Shown here one piece after another: positions 23,701 through 34,800 of a DNA stretch of 64,000 bases. The position numbers and the translations under genes were made by a program. The stretch lies in contig NC_087245.1 of NCBI RefSeq assembly GCF_037042905.1, positions 26,846,501 through 26,910,500 of the forward strand. Reading direction: 5' to 3'. The stretch comes from Lytechinus pictus (Eukaryota > Echinodermata > Echinoidea > Temnopleuroida > Toxopneustidae). The notes under the pieces were generated by a model. That model saw nothing but the letters and a program-made list of their open reading frames with translations, was not told the origin of the DNA and searched no databases. How positions within the stretch are numbered: position 1 is the stretch's first letter; every line of letters starts with the position of its first letter.

Positions 23701-26700
23701 CCGTTTTTTTTTCTTGATCGGCGCTGATTGATAACCAGTTGGCGCTGATTACTATTGATTGGCACCGGCTATGACACAGGAAGCCCTAAATATTCTTAAC
23801 CAGCGACGGTTTAGAACCAGAAAAAAAAAGAACAAAGAAAACATATTAGGACGATTCAATCTTTATTTTTTTAGCAGTGTCGAAATAGCCCCCCCCCCCC
23901 TCCTGGATCTGCCAATGGAAATTGTTTTCCCTTTCTATGTAAAGAATTAATTTTCTTCATTTTTATGATTGAAACATGCATGGACTGTTCACATGGGGGC
24001 GTCACTTGGACATTTTGATGGAGAGTGAAGACCAAGATTTCGTTGCGATGGTGCCTACAGATATGTTTCACGCCCCTCCCTCCCGCGTGCATGACATTGA
24101 ATTTCAAACAATACGTCTGTGGATCGGTATGCCTCTTATATATTTTTCTGTGAAACTTTCTACAATGAGGAGAGAAATTTCTTATTTGAGAGCGAGCCAT
24201 GGATATCGGCATATCATGTAGGTAAACAAAAAACAGGAGTTATTTATTTTGTAAAAATTTCTTTGCAAATCAAAAAAATACATGACAAAATTTATATTGA
24301 TACCTGGCTTCGTCAAAATTGTATACACTGTCATTAATTTTTACAAGCGAGCGAGCGAGCGATGCAAGAAAAGGGTATACATTTACAGTGTCGCAAGATC
24401 AAATACAGCAGGGACAATGGTAAAGTTCGACCATCTCGCTCATCTTTATATTATTTTTTACTTTCCAAAACTATACTTAAGCAAAGGCAGATCCAGGGGG
24501 CCCGAGGGCCCCTGGCCCCCCTATTGGCGGAGCAAGAAAAAAAGAAAAAGGGGGAAAAGATCAGATGGCAAGATCTTGTCATCTGATCATCTCTCCCACA
24601 GGATGTAGACATGACGAGATCCGAGATCTTGCCATCTGATAATCTCTCCTAACATGCCTAAACGATATAGATATGACGAGTCCAAGATCTTATCATCTGA
24701 TCATCTTTCACACATGATGTAGACATGACGAGATCCAAGATCTTGTCATCTGATCCTCTCTCCCACAGGATGTAGACATGACGAGATCCAAGATCTTGTC
24801 ATCTGATCATCTCTCACACGGGATTTATGCATGGCGAGATCTAAGATCTTGTCATCTGATTATCTCCCCCATGGGATGTATACATGACGAGATCCAAAGG
24901 CGCCGCTCAAAAAAAAAAAAAAAAAAAAGAAAGAAAAGGCGCCACTTGAAAAAATGAAAATAAAGGAAAGTAAAGAAAAGGCGCCAATTAAAAAAATTAT
25001 ACACTGATATAATATTAGCAACAGTAAAGGAAAGACTATCCCCCCAAAAAACACAATCATATCATCTCCCTTATCTTTTCTTTTAACTACCCTTTTCCCA
25101 ACAACTTCGCCGGTTGAAAATAATCAGCAGTGCGCTGCTTGCATATAACTGGCGCCAATCAAGAATGATCAGCGCCACCTAAATCTGAATTGGCGCCGGA
25201 CAAGAATAATCAGCGCCATTTGGTTATAAATCGGCGCCAGTCAAGAAAAATGGGCACTGCCAGAGTCTTAACCGTCGCCGATTAAAAATAATCAGCTCCA
25301 CCTAAATCTAAATCGGCGCCGGGCAAGAATAATCGGCGCCATCTGGTTATAAATCGGCGCCGGTAAAGAAAATCGGCGCTGCCTGAGTTCTTAACCGGCG
25401 CCGATCAAGGATAATCAGCGCCATCTATATCTAAATCGGGGCTGGTCAAGAATAATCAGCGCCATCTGGTTATAAATCGGCGCTGCCTGAGTCTTAACCG
25501 GCGCCGATCAAGAATAATCAGCTCCACCTTAATCTAAATCGGCGCCGGACAAGAATAATCAGCACCACCTGGTTAAAAATCGGCGCCAGTCAAAAATAAT
25601 CGGCGCCTCCTGGTTCTAAATCGGCGCCAGTCGATTATGAATTGTCCGCTGCCTGAATCTTACGTGACGTCGGTAAAAATAATCAGCACTTACTTGTTCT
25701 AAATCGGCGCCGGTCAAGACAAATCGGCACTGCCTTTGTCTTAACCGGCGCCACCTAAATCTAGATCGGCGCCGGTCAAGAATGATCAGCGGCACCTGGT
25801 TATACATTTTATTTTGAATGGTCATAACGAATAACAAAGCTAATCGCATGCCCTTACAGAGTGGACTGAGTGGGGCGGGGCAGTTGCCCACAGATGTCAT
25901 GAAATCTTTAATTTGTTATTTAAAAAATCCCAGAATCATACAAAAGTGTAGAGCAAATCCTTTAATTCTGATCTTATTTTCCAATGCTTTAATAAGAAAA
26001 GGGTCAGTCACTTTTCCTTTTTACACATTCCACATTGTGCCACCTCTATGGCCTTTATTGTAAGACAGCTACTATCATGACTATAGTGTTTTATGAAGAT
26101 GATTCGATATTTTAGTCCAAAACTTTGCTAAAACCCGTTGCTAATACCGGGAGTGTATAATTACGCAAACAGACGTATATTCGTTAGACCTTAAACCACT
26201 AAATATCATTATCAATGTATAAATACAGTTTGTCAATACCTTTGTTTTAACGTTTAAATGTTTACGCCACAAAATTTGATTTATTTTCATCTTTCATTAA
26301 GTTAAATATTATTCATCTGATCACTCAGGAAGAAGTTAAAAAAAATAACGATACTTGTAAAACTGGAGAACTATTTCCAAAGCTCTGTCTTGAAGGATCT
26401 CTTTCTGAATTCAGGTCATAAACATTATATCCAGTTTCATCAAAGTAATTAGATAAAAATTACTCATCATTACAAATTGCATTATATTTAGTGAAAAGCA
26501 TCAATATATATATATATATAAATACCAAATCTGTATATAGGCCTGTACATCATGTACATGAAAATTGAATGATAATATATAAACCTGGATTGGTGACGTA
26601 TTCCAAATGATTCATGATGTAGTATCATTGTATAAACAGAGGCGTCGATCCTGGGGGGGGGGGGGGGCAGGGGGGCGATCGCCCCACCAATGAAAATATT

Positions 26701-29700
26701 GATGGGGCAAACATATCCTTTTGCCCCCCCCCCCAATGATTCCGCATGTGCAAAAATAAAATAAGATGGTAATGTTACACAGAAATCAGCAAGCGAGATT
26801 GAGCTACACAACTCGTTCTTTATCTAAAATCATGCTCAAATCCGCTTTTCAGATTGGAATATAAAAATTTTAAGCTCGCGCTTCGCGCTCGCATCATTTC
26901 TGTAGCAAAACCCTATACTTTCCATGATTAAATAGGTGAATAGAATGTCCCGTTTTCAGTTCTTAACCTTAAAAGAACACCCGCTTCGATTTGCAATAAT
27001 CTTTTGTTGGATATAATCCTGTTCTTTATTAAAAACTTCCATTAAACTGTCATTTTTTTTTCAGATCGAAATATCAAAATTTTAAGCTCGCGCTTCGCGC
27101 TCGCATCTATTGTTTTTTTAGATACCCATCTTAATCATTGGTACCAAAAATGCTTAGAATATCAAGCTTTCTGGTCAGAATATAAAGAAATTTCAGCTCG
27201 CCCTCGGCACTCGCATTATCTGTGTAGTGAGATATGTATCCTCCTCATGAGTTACTACAAACAGTCCTAAACAGGCACCTTTTTCCTGTTTTCAGGTCAG
27301 TATACTAAAAAATTTCAGCTCGCGCTCGCATCAATTTGTTGGTGAGATATGTGTCTCTATCTCATGAGTCTTATAAATAAATAAATATATATATATATAT
27401 GCACATGTGTGTGTGCGTGTTTGTGTGTGAGTTTGTTTGTTTTGTGTGATCGAGCGCCTTTGGAAAGTTGATTCATGATTTTGCCCCCCCCCCCCCCATT
27501 CTGAAAAAAGGACCGACGCCCCTGTGTATATATATATATAGTAAAAAAAAATTGTATCTCAGTTAAAATAACAAAAGTATTGGCCTCATCGCAATAAAAG
27601 GGTTAGTACACGAGATTTTGAAATCGCACATAACATGCATAATTTGTGTTACTTTTTGCTTGTTTCTTTCTTTAATAAGTTTTTCAATCTCTCTCTATAT
27701 ATATTTTAGAAAGATTATATGTTTGAATTGATGTATATTTTCTGTTATAATGAGATATGTTTAAGTGGACTTCAGGGAATGGTCGTACGCAGCAAGGGGG
27801 AGGGGGGCAAATTCCCGATCAGCTGAGTTGTGAAAACACTTTTTTTCCTTAACATTTCATGAAAACTATGAAAAATGTGCAAATGTGAGATGTGCACCAA
27901 ATACTTTTATTACACTTGTAAAAAAAATAATCACCCCATTGAGCAGCTCGGTCCGTTTACTCTATCGTTTCTATTTTACTTTTTTAAATAAGTTCGAGGC
28001 TTGCTCCCCCCCCCCCGGAAATATTATCTGCGTGTGGTCGTGCAAAATGGCATGACTGGAAATCATACATTTTGAAAAGAGCATTTGACAGGGTCAGACT
28101 TTACCCCTTTTTCAACATTTTCTTTTATGGCGACGGTTAAGTGCAAAAATATGTGCGCCGCTCGGCAGTGCGCCCCCCCCCCCCCCCTTTCGCCAAAAGC
28201 TGGATCCGCCTATGCTTGGGTCTGGCCGTGCCGGGAATTGAACCCCGGACTTTCATTGTTTTGTCTGGCGCATTAATATTACTCGGCCACGGCACCTCTC
28301 CAATTAAGGGAACGAGTGTTGGTTGAAGTGTAAATTATAAAATCAAGCAATAAAGATCAAATCTAAAACCATACATTTCTATCATATTTTTGCTCCACAG
28401 ATCTTTTTGATTTGGTCACCTCACTTTTCAATCAACAAAACGAGCAACAAACTCCTTTTTTTGTATATTCTCGACAAGGTCCATTTGTCAATATTTGTCA
28501 AATGCACTGATACGATGAGAAAATGATTCTGTTCATCTTTACTTAATTTTATTGAAACGGAGAACAGTTTCAAATCAGATCCGGGATGATTCTTCAGGTT
28601 GTCTGAACTGGCGGGGAATCTACAGTGCGTTGGCGCCAAGTGGTAACTTTGATTTCCCGCCAGTTCCGCTCCCTCACTTAACATCGACTATACAGTACTC
28701 ATTTGACAGCTTAATTCAGATTTGTGTACAACGGTCAGAGCATAAAACCGCCTCCACCGCACGTAGGGCAAAATCATTCCCTTGTCATGTCTAGAATATC
28801 CATATCCTGTTAAATTAACATTTCAACTCTTTTTCGATACAGGTACTATTCGAAACAATGGATCGGCTCATAAAGAAATCAAAGACTTTGTCATGCTCAC
28901 CATCAAGAACCCTGACTTCATGAAGGAAATTGTAGCTCCACGGATCGACGAGGCGATTCTAGTCTTGATAGATAAGTTGAAGGAAAGCACTGGCGATGTT
29001 ACGGTCATCGAATCGCTGCTAGGTTACAGCCAAGACATCTTTCAACGCATGGCCTTTGATGAACCTGGCAGTTATGATTTCTCACCAGGGTCTTTTGGAT
29101 CCAACCTCAATGCTATAACGTACCAATTGTTTGGACCAATCTTATTTACTCCCAGACCAGGCGATACATCCGAGGTGAGGATTTCTTCTTTTCAGTTTGT
29201 GACCAATCGACAGTATGGGTGTGCGGCCCCTAAGACCCACCTTTGACGCCTTGCCAGTCGTTCATAAGCATATCATTTCACGCTTTTGATTGGACAACGC
29301 GTTCTCCCCGGGTCCTTTATTTCCAAAACACCCCATTGTTAGAGAGCGGTCAGTTATTAAAGGTCAAGTCCACCCCAGAAAAATGTTGATTTGAATCAAT
29401 AGAGAAAAATCAAACTAGCACAACACCGAACATTTCATCGAAATCGGATGTAAAGAAAGTTATGACAGTTAGAAGTTTCGATTATTTTTCACAAAATGTT
29501 ACTTACTCATTATTTCTTTTGTGTTTTATTGTTTGAATTAAACAATATTTCAGTTTTACAGATTTGACAATAATGACCAACTTGACTGAACCACAATATG
29601 TTAAACAATGTTAAACAATATTAGTTCCACATCAGATCATTGAGGAATAAAACTTTATTTCCCGAGGAGAAAATTAAAATATTTCGTGTAATAAAATATA

Positions 29701-32159
29701 AAAGAAATAGTAAGATAGTTATGTCATCGCTCCCCTCATTGACCAGGATGTGCATATAACTGTTTTCTGTAATTAAGATAAACTTGAAAATGTCATAACT
29801 TGTTTATTTTACATCCGATTATGATAAAAAAAAATCAAGTGTTTTGCTTGTTGGATTTTTCTCTTTTTATTCAAATCAACTTTTTGTTCGGGTGGACTTG
29901 TCCTTTAACTGCTCATAAGCCACTTATTTCATACGGTTTTATAATTTTTGGCCACACATCTATAGGCCTACTGTTTCCTAATCCCAGTGCCTCCCCTCCT
30001 ACGAGGTGGTCGTATTCTCAATTCGTCTAACGTCACCATGGTTAAACCCATTTGGTTTGCTATCAATTACAATGATTAGGCCTAGTAGGTCTGATTGCCG
30101 TTTGATGCGTCCAACCATTGTAGGTCCAATTAGGTCTAATACTCACTTGATTTGTCATTTATTCTAATGCCAATATAGTCTTATTTCAATTTAGTGTACT
30201 TATTACTTTGTACTTGTAGACCAATCCTCGTTTTACTTATAACTTTCCCTCGCTCCTTTTTAAAGGGGGAGTGAACTGTGTGGTCTCTCATTGACTGTGT
30301 GTTATATATGTATAGTCTTAAAATATACGTTTTCAGATATCTACTAATACTACAGAGAATAAATTGACCCATATTGTATTTGTATAGAGAAACTAAAACG
30401 TTTTGAGAGGAAAAGTAATTGTTTTGCTACTTGGTAACATAATTATTGCGGTATAAATGTATTGAGTAGTTAATTAGCATGTTATAATTCAAGTGGGTCT
30501 ATACTAGTATACTACATTAGCATTATGGGTCAGGCCAGGTATGAGTAGTTGAGGACTCGAGATGGCACTATTGGTGCGTATCTGCTTTAAGATCGAAAAT
30601 GGTATCAGTGCAATAAAATTTTACAATTTGCTATCTGATGCATAATATAGTACCAAAAATAAACTTAAAGCTAAAATGATGAAATGAGGTTTATCTTGTT
30701 TGGCTCCAGATGTTTTAAAAGTCACTTTTTTATTTTTACCATTCTGTTAATTTCAGCTGAGAGGCGTGGCATCATACATTCAAGATCGTACATCAGCGGC
30801 TGCAAGCAACACAGATTCTCTTGCAGGACGGCTAAAAGATTACCTAGCTAACCTTGACTCCCCTATTGCACAGCCAGAGGACGCTTGGCGGTTTATGTTA
30901 GACATATTTTTGGCAGGCAGGACCATCGTTGCTGAAGGACTCGCTTATATTATTTACCGCCTTGCTGAAGATCAGGACCTTCAGAACAGGGTAATTTTTT
31001 TTTCGATACGTTTTTATAGGCCTGATCCCATTTGACCATGGAGGTAGCATGATTTGACTAAAAATTTAGATGATGGTTCAGCGGTAGAACGCCCGCCTCA
31101 GAACGGGAGGTCGCGGGTTCGATATATTTTTTAAACAGAAAAAAAGTTTTATTAATGATCCGTCAACACCGCTAAATGCTAAAATAGTAAATACAAGCAA
31201 AGAAATACAAACGTTTTGTCTAACTTCTTTCTATTATTATTTTTCCCACTTTTTCCCCCTCTCTGTTTTTATATATTTATCCCTCAGATTCGTCAGGAAA
31301 TCAATGAACTTGATTCTGACGTCACTTACGAAGATCGCTTGAAGATTCCACGCACGATGTCTTTCCTCTACGAGATTCTCCGCGCCCACACATTGATTCC
31401 ATTTGGACTGACACATGTGGCGACCGCTGATGGGAAAATAGGTGGCTTCGATATAAAGAAGAACACCAGGATCATTCCAAACCTGTATGCCATACATAAC
31501 AACCCGGACGATTGGAAAAACCCTGACGTCTTCAATGCCACGAGGTTTCTGCGATGGAATGGCGAAGAACTGACGTTTGACCCGATATCTGTCAATGCCA
31601 GTAGAGTGACAGCATTTTCTGCGGGTGAGTCTTTTTCTAAAGAGACAGGTAATCCACAGTTATACTTGCGTGGAAACAAAATAATCCACAGTAACTGAAA
31701 ATGTGTATTGCATTATTTATGTGTAACTCGTATATCACATTCTGTCTCAAGTGCTTTACCTGGCTTTTAGTCAATACGATCTCTGCAACAGGGATCACTC
31801 TGACAACATTGATAAATTGGGCTGATCCCAAATATTTTTATTATTGTTTTATCAAAGGATGAAGCCGAATTTTCAATGACAACCATACAGCTTTACCCAA
31901 ACCAGATTTCTAATAATTTGTGTTTAATTTCACTCCTATTTCACTCTCTCTTGTCCAACCCTTTGATATCCATGCAGGGAGAAGATCCTGTCCAGGAGAG
32001 CTGATCCCCCGGATGACTTTCCTCAAAACTACCCTAAGCCTGCTCCGACATTTCCGAATTACTCTGTCGTCGGAAATAAAATTCGATATCGAAGAAAATT
32101 TCAGTGCGTTCTTCTTGAAGTCACGGGAATATCAAGCTGTCTTTGAGCCCCTTTTGTGA
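20738..32159 (+). CDS. CYP2-like cytochrome P450, six exons, 515 residues
   Basis: Exons: 20738-20989, 21607-21817, 28843-29174, 30757-30990, 31288-31624, 31978-32159. All junctions are GT-AG and keep phase. The N-terminus has a hydrophobic anchor (about 5-20), an acidic linker (about 30-56) and the proline-rich hinge LPPGP, so an ER-membrane enzyme is expected. The ExxR pair is E372/R375 (YEILRAHTLIPFG), followed by the DVFNATRFL (PERF-like) block. The heme loop is FSAGRRSCPGE with ligand C460. Oddities: helix C reads HKEIKDF instead of WxxxR, and helix I reads AGRTIVAE (318-325) instead of AG(D/E)TT, so the oxygen-activating acid/Thr pair is absent. The usual monooxygenase reaction is therefore uncertain; an isomerase, a lyase or a dead enzyme are alternatives. 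The exons are intact. Confidence 0.88.
21010..21600. other. P450 intron 1
   Basis: AT-rich intron of about 617 bp (20990-21606) with no repeat end recognised. It contains a 21440-21570 stretch richer in GC without coding character. Confidence 0.6.
22027..22223. mobile_element. mariner-type MITE in P450 intron 2
   Basis: Inverted ends CACTCTTAAAAATGTTGGGC and the inverse GCCCAACATTTTAAGAGTG, flanked by TA on both sides (22025-22026, 22224-22225). It is 197 bp with no coding capacity; the interior is also palindromic around GGTTAAAA/TTTTAACC. Confidence 0.82.
22722..23790. repeat. GGCGCC-rich repeat array, left orientation
   Basis: Diverged repeats of about 40-60 bp built around CCGATTAGTTTTCACCGGCG and GGCGCCAATTAGTTTTA. 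Near the right end (23640-23770) they become TTCTTGATCGGCGCTGATT, the exact inverse style of the right array. No gene is present. Confidence 0.7.
23880..24530. repeat. Poly-G/C GGATCT element ends between the two arrays
   Basis: CCCCCCTCCTGGATCTGCC at about 23890 and GGCAGATCCAGGGGGCCCGA at about 24486 are inversely related ends of the dispersed GGATCC-type family. Between them is AT-rich sequence with no credible gene. Confidence 0.5.
24565..24895. repeat. Tandem array, period about 53-60 bp
   Basis: Six imperfect copies of a unit containing GATCCAAGATCTTGTCATCT, then GATCATCTCTCCCACAGGAT and GTAGACATGACGA. Rich in GATC and AGATCT sites. Followed by an A-rich tract and AAAGGCGCC phrases. 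Confidence 0.78.
25080..25805. repeat. GGCGCC-rich repeat array, right orientation
   Basis: About 15 diverged copies of AATCGGCGCCGGTCAAGAAT alternating with AATCAGCGCCATCTGGTTAT. In inverse orientation these match 23640-23770 of the left array, so the two arrays face each other across 1.3 kb. Confidence 0.72.
25806..26628. other. P450 intron 2, no feature seen
   Basis: AT-rich intronic sequence with a short (TA)n tract at about 26505. Confidence 0.5.
26637..27524. mobile_element. hAT-type MITE with GCGCTTCGCGC modules, copy 1
   Basis: Begins CAGAGGCGTCGATCCTGGGG and ends GACCGACGCCCCTG. The 8-bp flanks TGTATAAA (26629-26636) and TGTATATA (27525-27532) match at 7 of 8 positions, as expected for hAT. 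Modules at about 26878, 26984 (decayed), 27090, 27199 and 27317 carry GCTCGCGCTTCGCGCTCGCA or derivatives. Poly-G/C runs sit inside both ends. Copies in opposite orientation are at 50215-51436 and 53359-54250. Confidence 0.8.
27525..28220. other. P450 intron 2, remnants of poly-G/C repeat ends
   Basis: Contains AGGGGGAGGGGGGCAAATTC at about 27795, a poly-C tract at about 28010, and CCCCCTTTCGCCAAAAGCTG with GATCCGCC at about 28180-28210, ends of the dispersed GGATCC family. Confidence 0.45.
28225..28300 (-). repeat. tRNA-derived sequence (Leu/Ser-like), probably SINE head or pseudogene
   Basis: On the minus strand: GTGCCGTGGCCGAGTAATAT (A box TGGCCGAGTAA), then AAAGTCCGGGGTTCAATTCC (B box GGTTCAATTCC) and CGGCACGGC pairing with the start. 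The D-loop region is degenerate (AATATTAAT). It sits 543 bp upstream of P450 exon 3. Confidence 0.55.
29361..29904. mobile_element. Complete palindromic TTAA element in P450 intron 3
   Basis: Left end AGGTCAAGTCCACCC, right end the inverse GGGTGGACTTGTCCT, flanked by TTAA (29357-29360, 29905-29908). The arms are inverse along almost their whole length (AAATCAACTTTTTGTTC against AAAATGTTGATTTGA). It is 544 bp and non-coding. The truncated relative is at 3123-3530. Confidence 0.82.
29910..30756. other. P450 intron 3 remainder
   Basis: AT-rich; no repeat end or gene recognised. Confidence 0.5.
31069..31122 (+). repeat. tRNA-like head, truncated after the B box
   Basis: ATGGTTCAGCGGTAGAACGC (A box TGGTTCAGCGG), then GGAGGTCGCGGGTTCGATA. 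It stops at the B box and lacks the 3' acceptor strand. It lies in P450 intron 4 and is probably a SINE head rather than a tRNA gene. Confidence 0.6.
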
Positions 32160-32205
32160 TGGACCCATATCCTAACAAGATGAGAAGGAAGTCGGCCCTT
32201 AATGT

Positions 32206-33080
32206 AATGGAAAGTTCTATGTAGTCATACCTATGTTACACAGATTATAGTCTAGTTGCGTTGTCAAGATTTAACCATGATTTTTCTGAATGGCTTTTGA
32301 CAAATTATATTCACTTATATGCCTGGGAGTTGTTTTTTAATGAAGGCTTTCAGCATTTCGTAAAGATTTTTTCCAGGAAAATTTTGGCCATTAAAGGAAG
32401 TTTCTGAGGAGAATGACAAGCAAGTAAAAATAATAAAGAATGATGAACTAGAAAACTGTAGCACACATGTTTTTGTTGCCATATATATGTGGAATTGTTA
32501 AGACAGTGTGTACAATGAATTTCACTGATATTGCGATTTTCCTATATAGAAAATTATAAGACGTGCAAACGATATGATCACATTTTTAACCAAATTAAAA
32601 GTTAAAAGATATACATGCTTGCTATTTTGTTATCAGTTTCTAATGCGTAATTATAAATCCATCTTAGGTCTTTAAAATTAAAATCGATACATTGAAATAG
32701 TATCTTACAGTGTGGCCTTGTTGAACAAAAAGATGTTCTATATTCCCATTTATATATGCATTTTATCTTCAGAAATTTTGTAAATGAACTCCTGGGCCCC
32801 ATTTCATAAAAGTTACAGTCACGTCCATAAAATCATCAATTTTAATTGGCTATTCGAGGATGTTACCATGGTAGTGAACTGGTAGTGCATAGGGGCCCTG
32901 AAGTGAAAAATACCTAACCCAAATTAAAGGCGGGTTTGGGGGAGTTTGCCTCTCCCCTTTTCTTATTGGCAGTGAAAATAAAAACGAGAGAAAGAATTTA
33001 AAAAACAGAAGAAAGTGAAGAAAAAGAAGAAGAAGAAGGAAGGGGGGGGATAGGATTTTAAAAAAGACTATAAAGAAGGG
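32206..33080 (+). repeat. P450 3' UTR and downstream flank, copy 1 of a duplicated block
   Basis: Begins with AATGGAAAGTTCTATGTAGT just after the stop codon. It holds a poly-A signal AATAAA (32432-32437), a palindromic element with GGGCCCCATTTCATAAAAG (about 32797-32905) and a purine-rich poly-G-edged element. The same order of parts occurs at 33645-34530. Confidence 0.8.
32432..32437 (+). terminator. Poly-A signal of the P450 gene
   Basis: AATAAA about 270 bp after the stop codon. The equivalent AATAAA in the downstream duplicate is at 33851. Confidence 0.5.
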
Positions 33081-33335
33081 GGCAAATGATACTGCCATTT
33101 ATAACACTTCAATTGAGTATTGTAATGAATAATGTTCCGGTTGAAATTTACTATTGTTATGAGTGTAATTGTGTTTTTTGTAAATGAAATAAAAGAAAAT
33201 TTTCATGTTCACGAAAGAATTGATTCATATACCCTTACATTTAATATACTGAGGAATTACCTCAATCATTAAGATCTATTCATCAACATTTTATCAATAT
33301 AGCAATGGCGGTGGATCCAGGAGGCCGAGGCGGCC

Positions 33336-33644
33336 GTCCCAAATAAGTTGCCGTTTCTGTAAACTTTGTGAATTTTAGGATAGGGAAAATATAATCTGTA
33401 AGAAAAATGACAAACATATGATATTTGCATTGAAAATTAAGAACGTGACTCTTCTTTTACAAACTGTCACACGCGACATTTGAGGATAATACAGGTACTG
33501 TAATCTCGGCTGGTTTAAGGACAACAATTTCTTGTAGTATGCTGAACTGGGTTGGTAGACCTATAGGCAAGATACATGCGAGACATCCATGACTATGACC
33601 TCTAAAAAAATATTAAATCACGATAAAACGTGACTTTTTTTTTA
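33336..33644 (+). pseudogene. Ghost P450 duplicate: 5'-flank remnant
   Basis: CCCAAATAAGTTGCCGTTTC, ACGTGACTCTTCTTTTACAA, CTGTCACACGCGACATTTGA and GCTGAACTGGGTTGGTAGAC follow in the same order as in the three tandem units upstream of the P450 (17233-17540, 19570-19865, 20078-20300). It ends at about 33640, where the P450 3' UTR copy begins. No coding exon lies between them. Confidence 0.75.
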
Positions 33645-34530
33645 CTAATGGAAAGTTCTATGTAGTTATACCTATGTTACACATTTTATAGTCTAGTTAC
33701 GTTGTCAAGATCTAACCATGATTTTTCTAAATGAATTTCGATTATATGCCTGGGATTTGTTTCTTTTTAAATGAAGGCTTTCAGCATTCCTTAAAGATTC
33801 TCTTTTATGGAGATTTTGGCCATTATAGGAGTTTCTGAGGAGAATGACATAATAAAAAATGATAAACTAGAAAACTACAACACGCAGGTTTTGTTAATAA
33901 AGTCTATGAAATTGTTCGAACAGTTGTGTTCAATGTAGTTCATATTACGATATACATGTATAGACAATTCCAAGACGTAAAAACGGTATAATCAAATTTC
34001 TAATTAAGAATTAAAAAAAAGGCTTGCTATTTTGTTATCAGTTTTCAATATGTGATTGTAAATCCATTTCAGCCTTCAAAGTAAAATAGATACATTGAAA
34101 TAATGTCTTACAGTGTGGTTTTATTTCTATCCTTTGTTGAATAAAAAAAGGTTCTATATTTGGAAAATGAATTCCCATGCAGGGCCCCCATTGCATAAAA
34201 GTTATAACTTCCATGAAATCGTTGATTCTGATTGGCTGTCCGAGGCTGTTGTCAAGGTAGTGAACTCATGCAATGGGGCCCTGAAAGAAGAAAATTGACC
34301 GAACCCAGATTTAGGGCCGATGGGGGGGGGGGGGGCGAACTTCCCGATCTTTTCTTATTGGCGGCGCAAATAAGAACAAGAAAATAATAGAAAAGGCAGA
34401 AGAAAGTGAAGAAGGATAAGAAGAAGAGGAGGAGGAAAAAGAAGAAAAGAAGGGCAAAAACGAAAAGAGAATACAAAGGATACAGAAAATTGAGAAGGAG
34501 GCAAATGATACAGCCGCAAAACATCATTTG
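33645..34530 (+). pseudogene. Ghost P450 duplicate: 3' UTR copy
   Basis: Starts TAATGGAAAGTTCTATGTAG and parallels 32206-33080 throughout. This includes ACCATGATTTTTCT, GAAGGCTTTCAGCATT, a poly-A signal at 33851, the same palindromic element (about 34181-34290) and the purine-rich element with TCTTTTCTTATTGGC. It is fused directly to the 5'-flank remnant, so the coding part of this duplicate has been deleted. Confidence 0.75.
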
Positions 34531-34589
34531 AAAATTGTAATTTATATTGTTCGGGTTTGTATTTGTCATGTGAAGCAGTCGTCCTAATC

Positions 34590-34800
34590 TGTAATTACAT
34601 GGGGTAGTTGTCTTGGATGGTAAAAACTCTCGGTGGTAATTGTCCGGGGTATTTCGCTTGTGGTAATTATCCGGGTGTACTATACTCGGGGGTAGTGATT
34701 TTAGTCACCCATGTGGTAACTTGGGTAGTAGTTGTCCGAGGTATTTGCCTGGGTGTCGATTAACCAACTCGGTTGATGTCTATGGCCGGCCGGAATTTCC
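34590..34800. repeat. GGTAATTGTCCGGG-rich low-order repeats
   Basis: Repeated short phrases GGTAATTGTCCGGGGTATTT, GGTAATTATCCGGGTGTAC and GTAGTTGTCCGAGGTATTTG, with irregular spacing of about 40-60 bp. No coding character. Confidence 0.5.

Noticed and set aside
23871-24608. Overlapping frames of 60-110 codons between the two GGCGCC arrays.
   Set aside because: They span repeat ends and poly-C tracts, overlap on both strands and show no recognisable motif.
22722-25805. CRISPR-like appearance of regularly spaced GGCGCC repeats.
   Set aside because: Repeat units are diverged, spacers are themselves repetitive, and the context is an intron of an animal gene.
31069-31122. A tRNA gene call for the sequence in P450 intron 4.
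   Set aside because: The sequence stops at the B box and lacks the 3' half of the acceptor stem, so it cannot fold as a tRNA.
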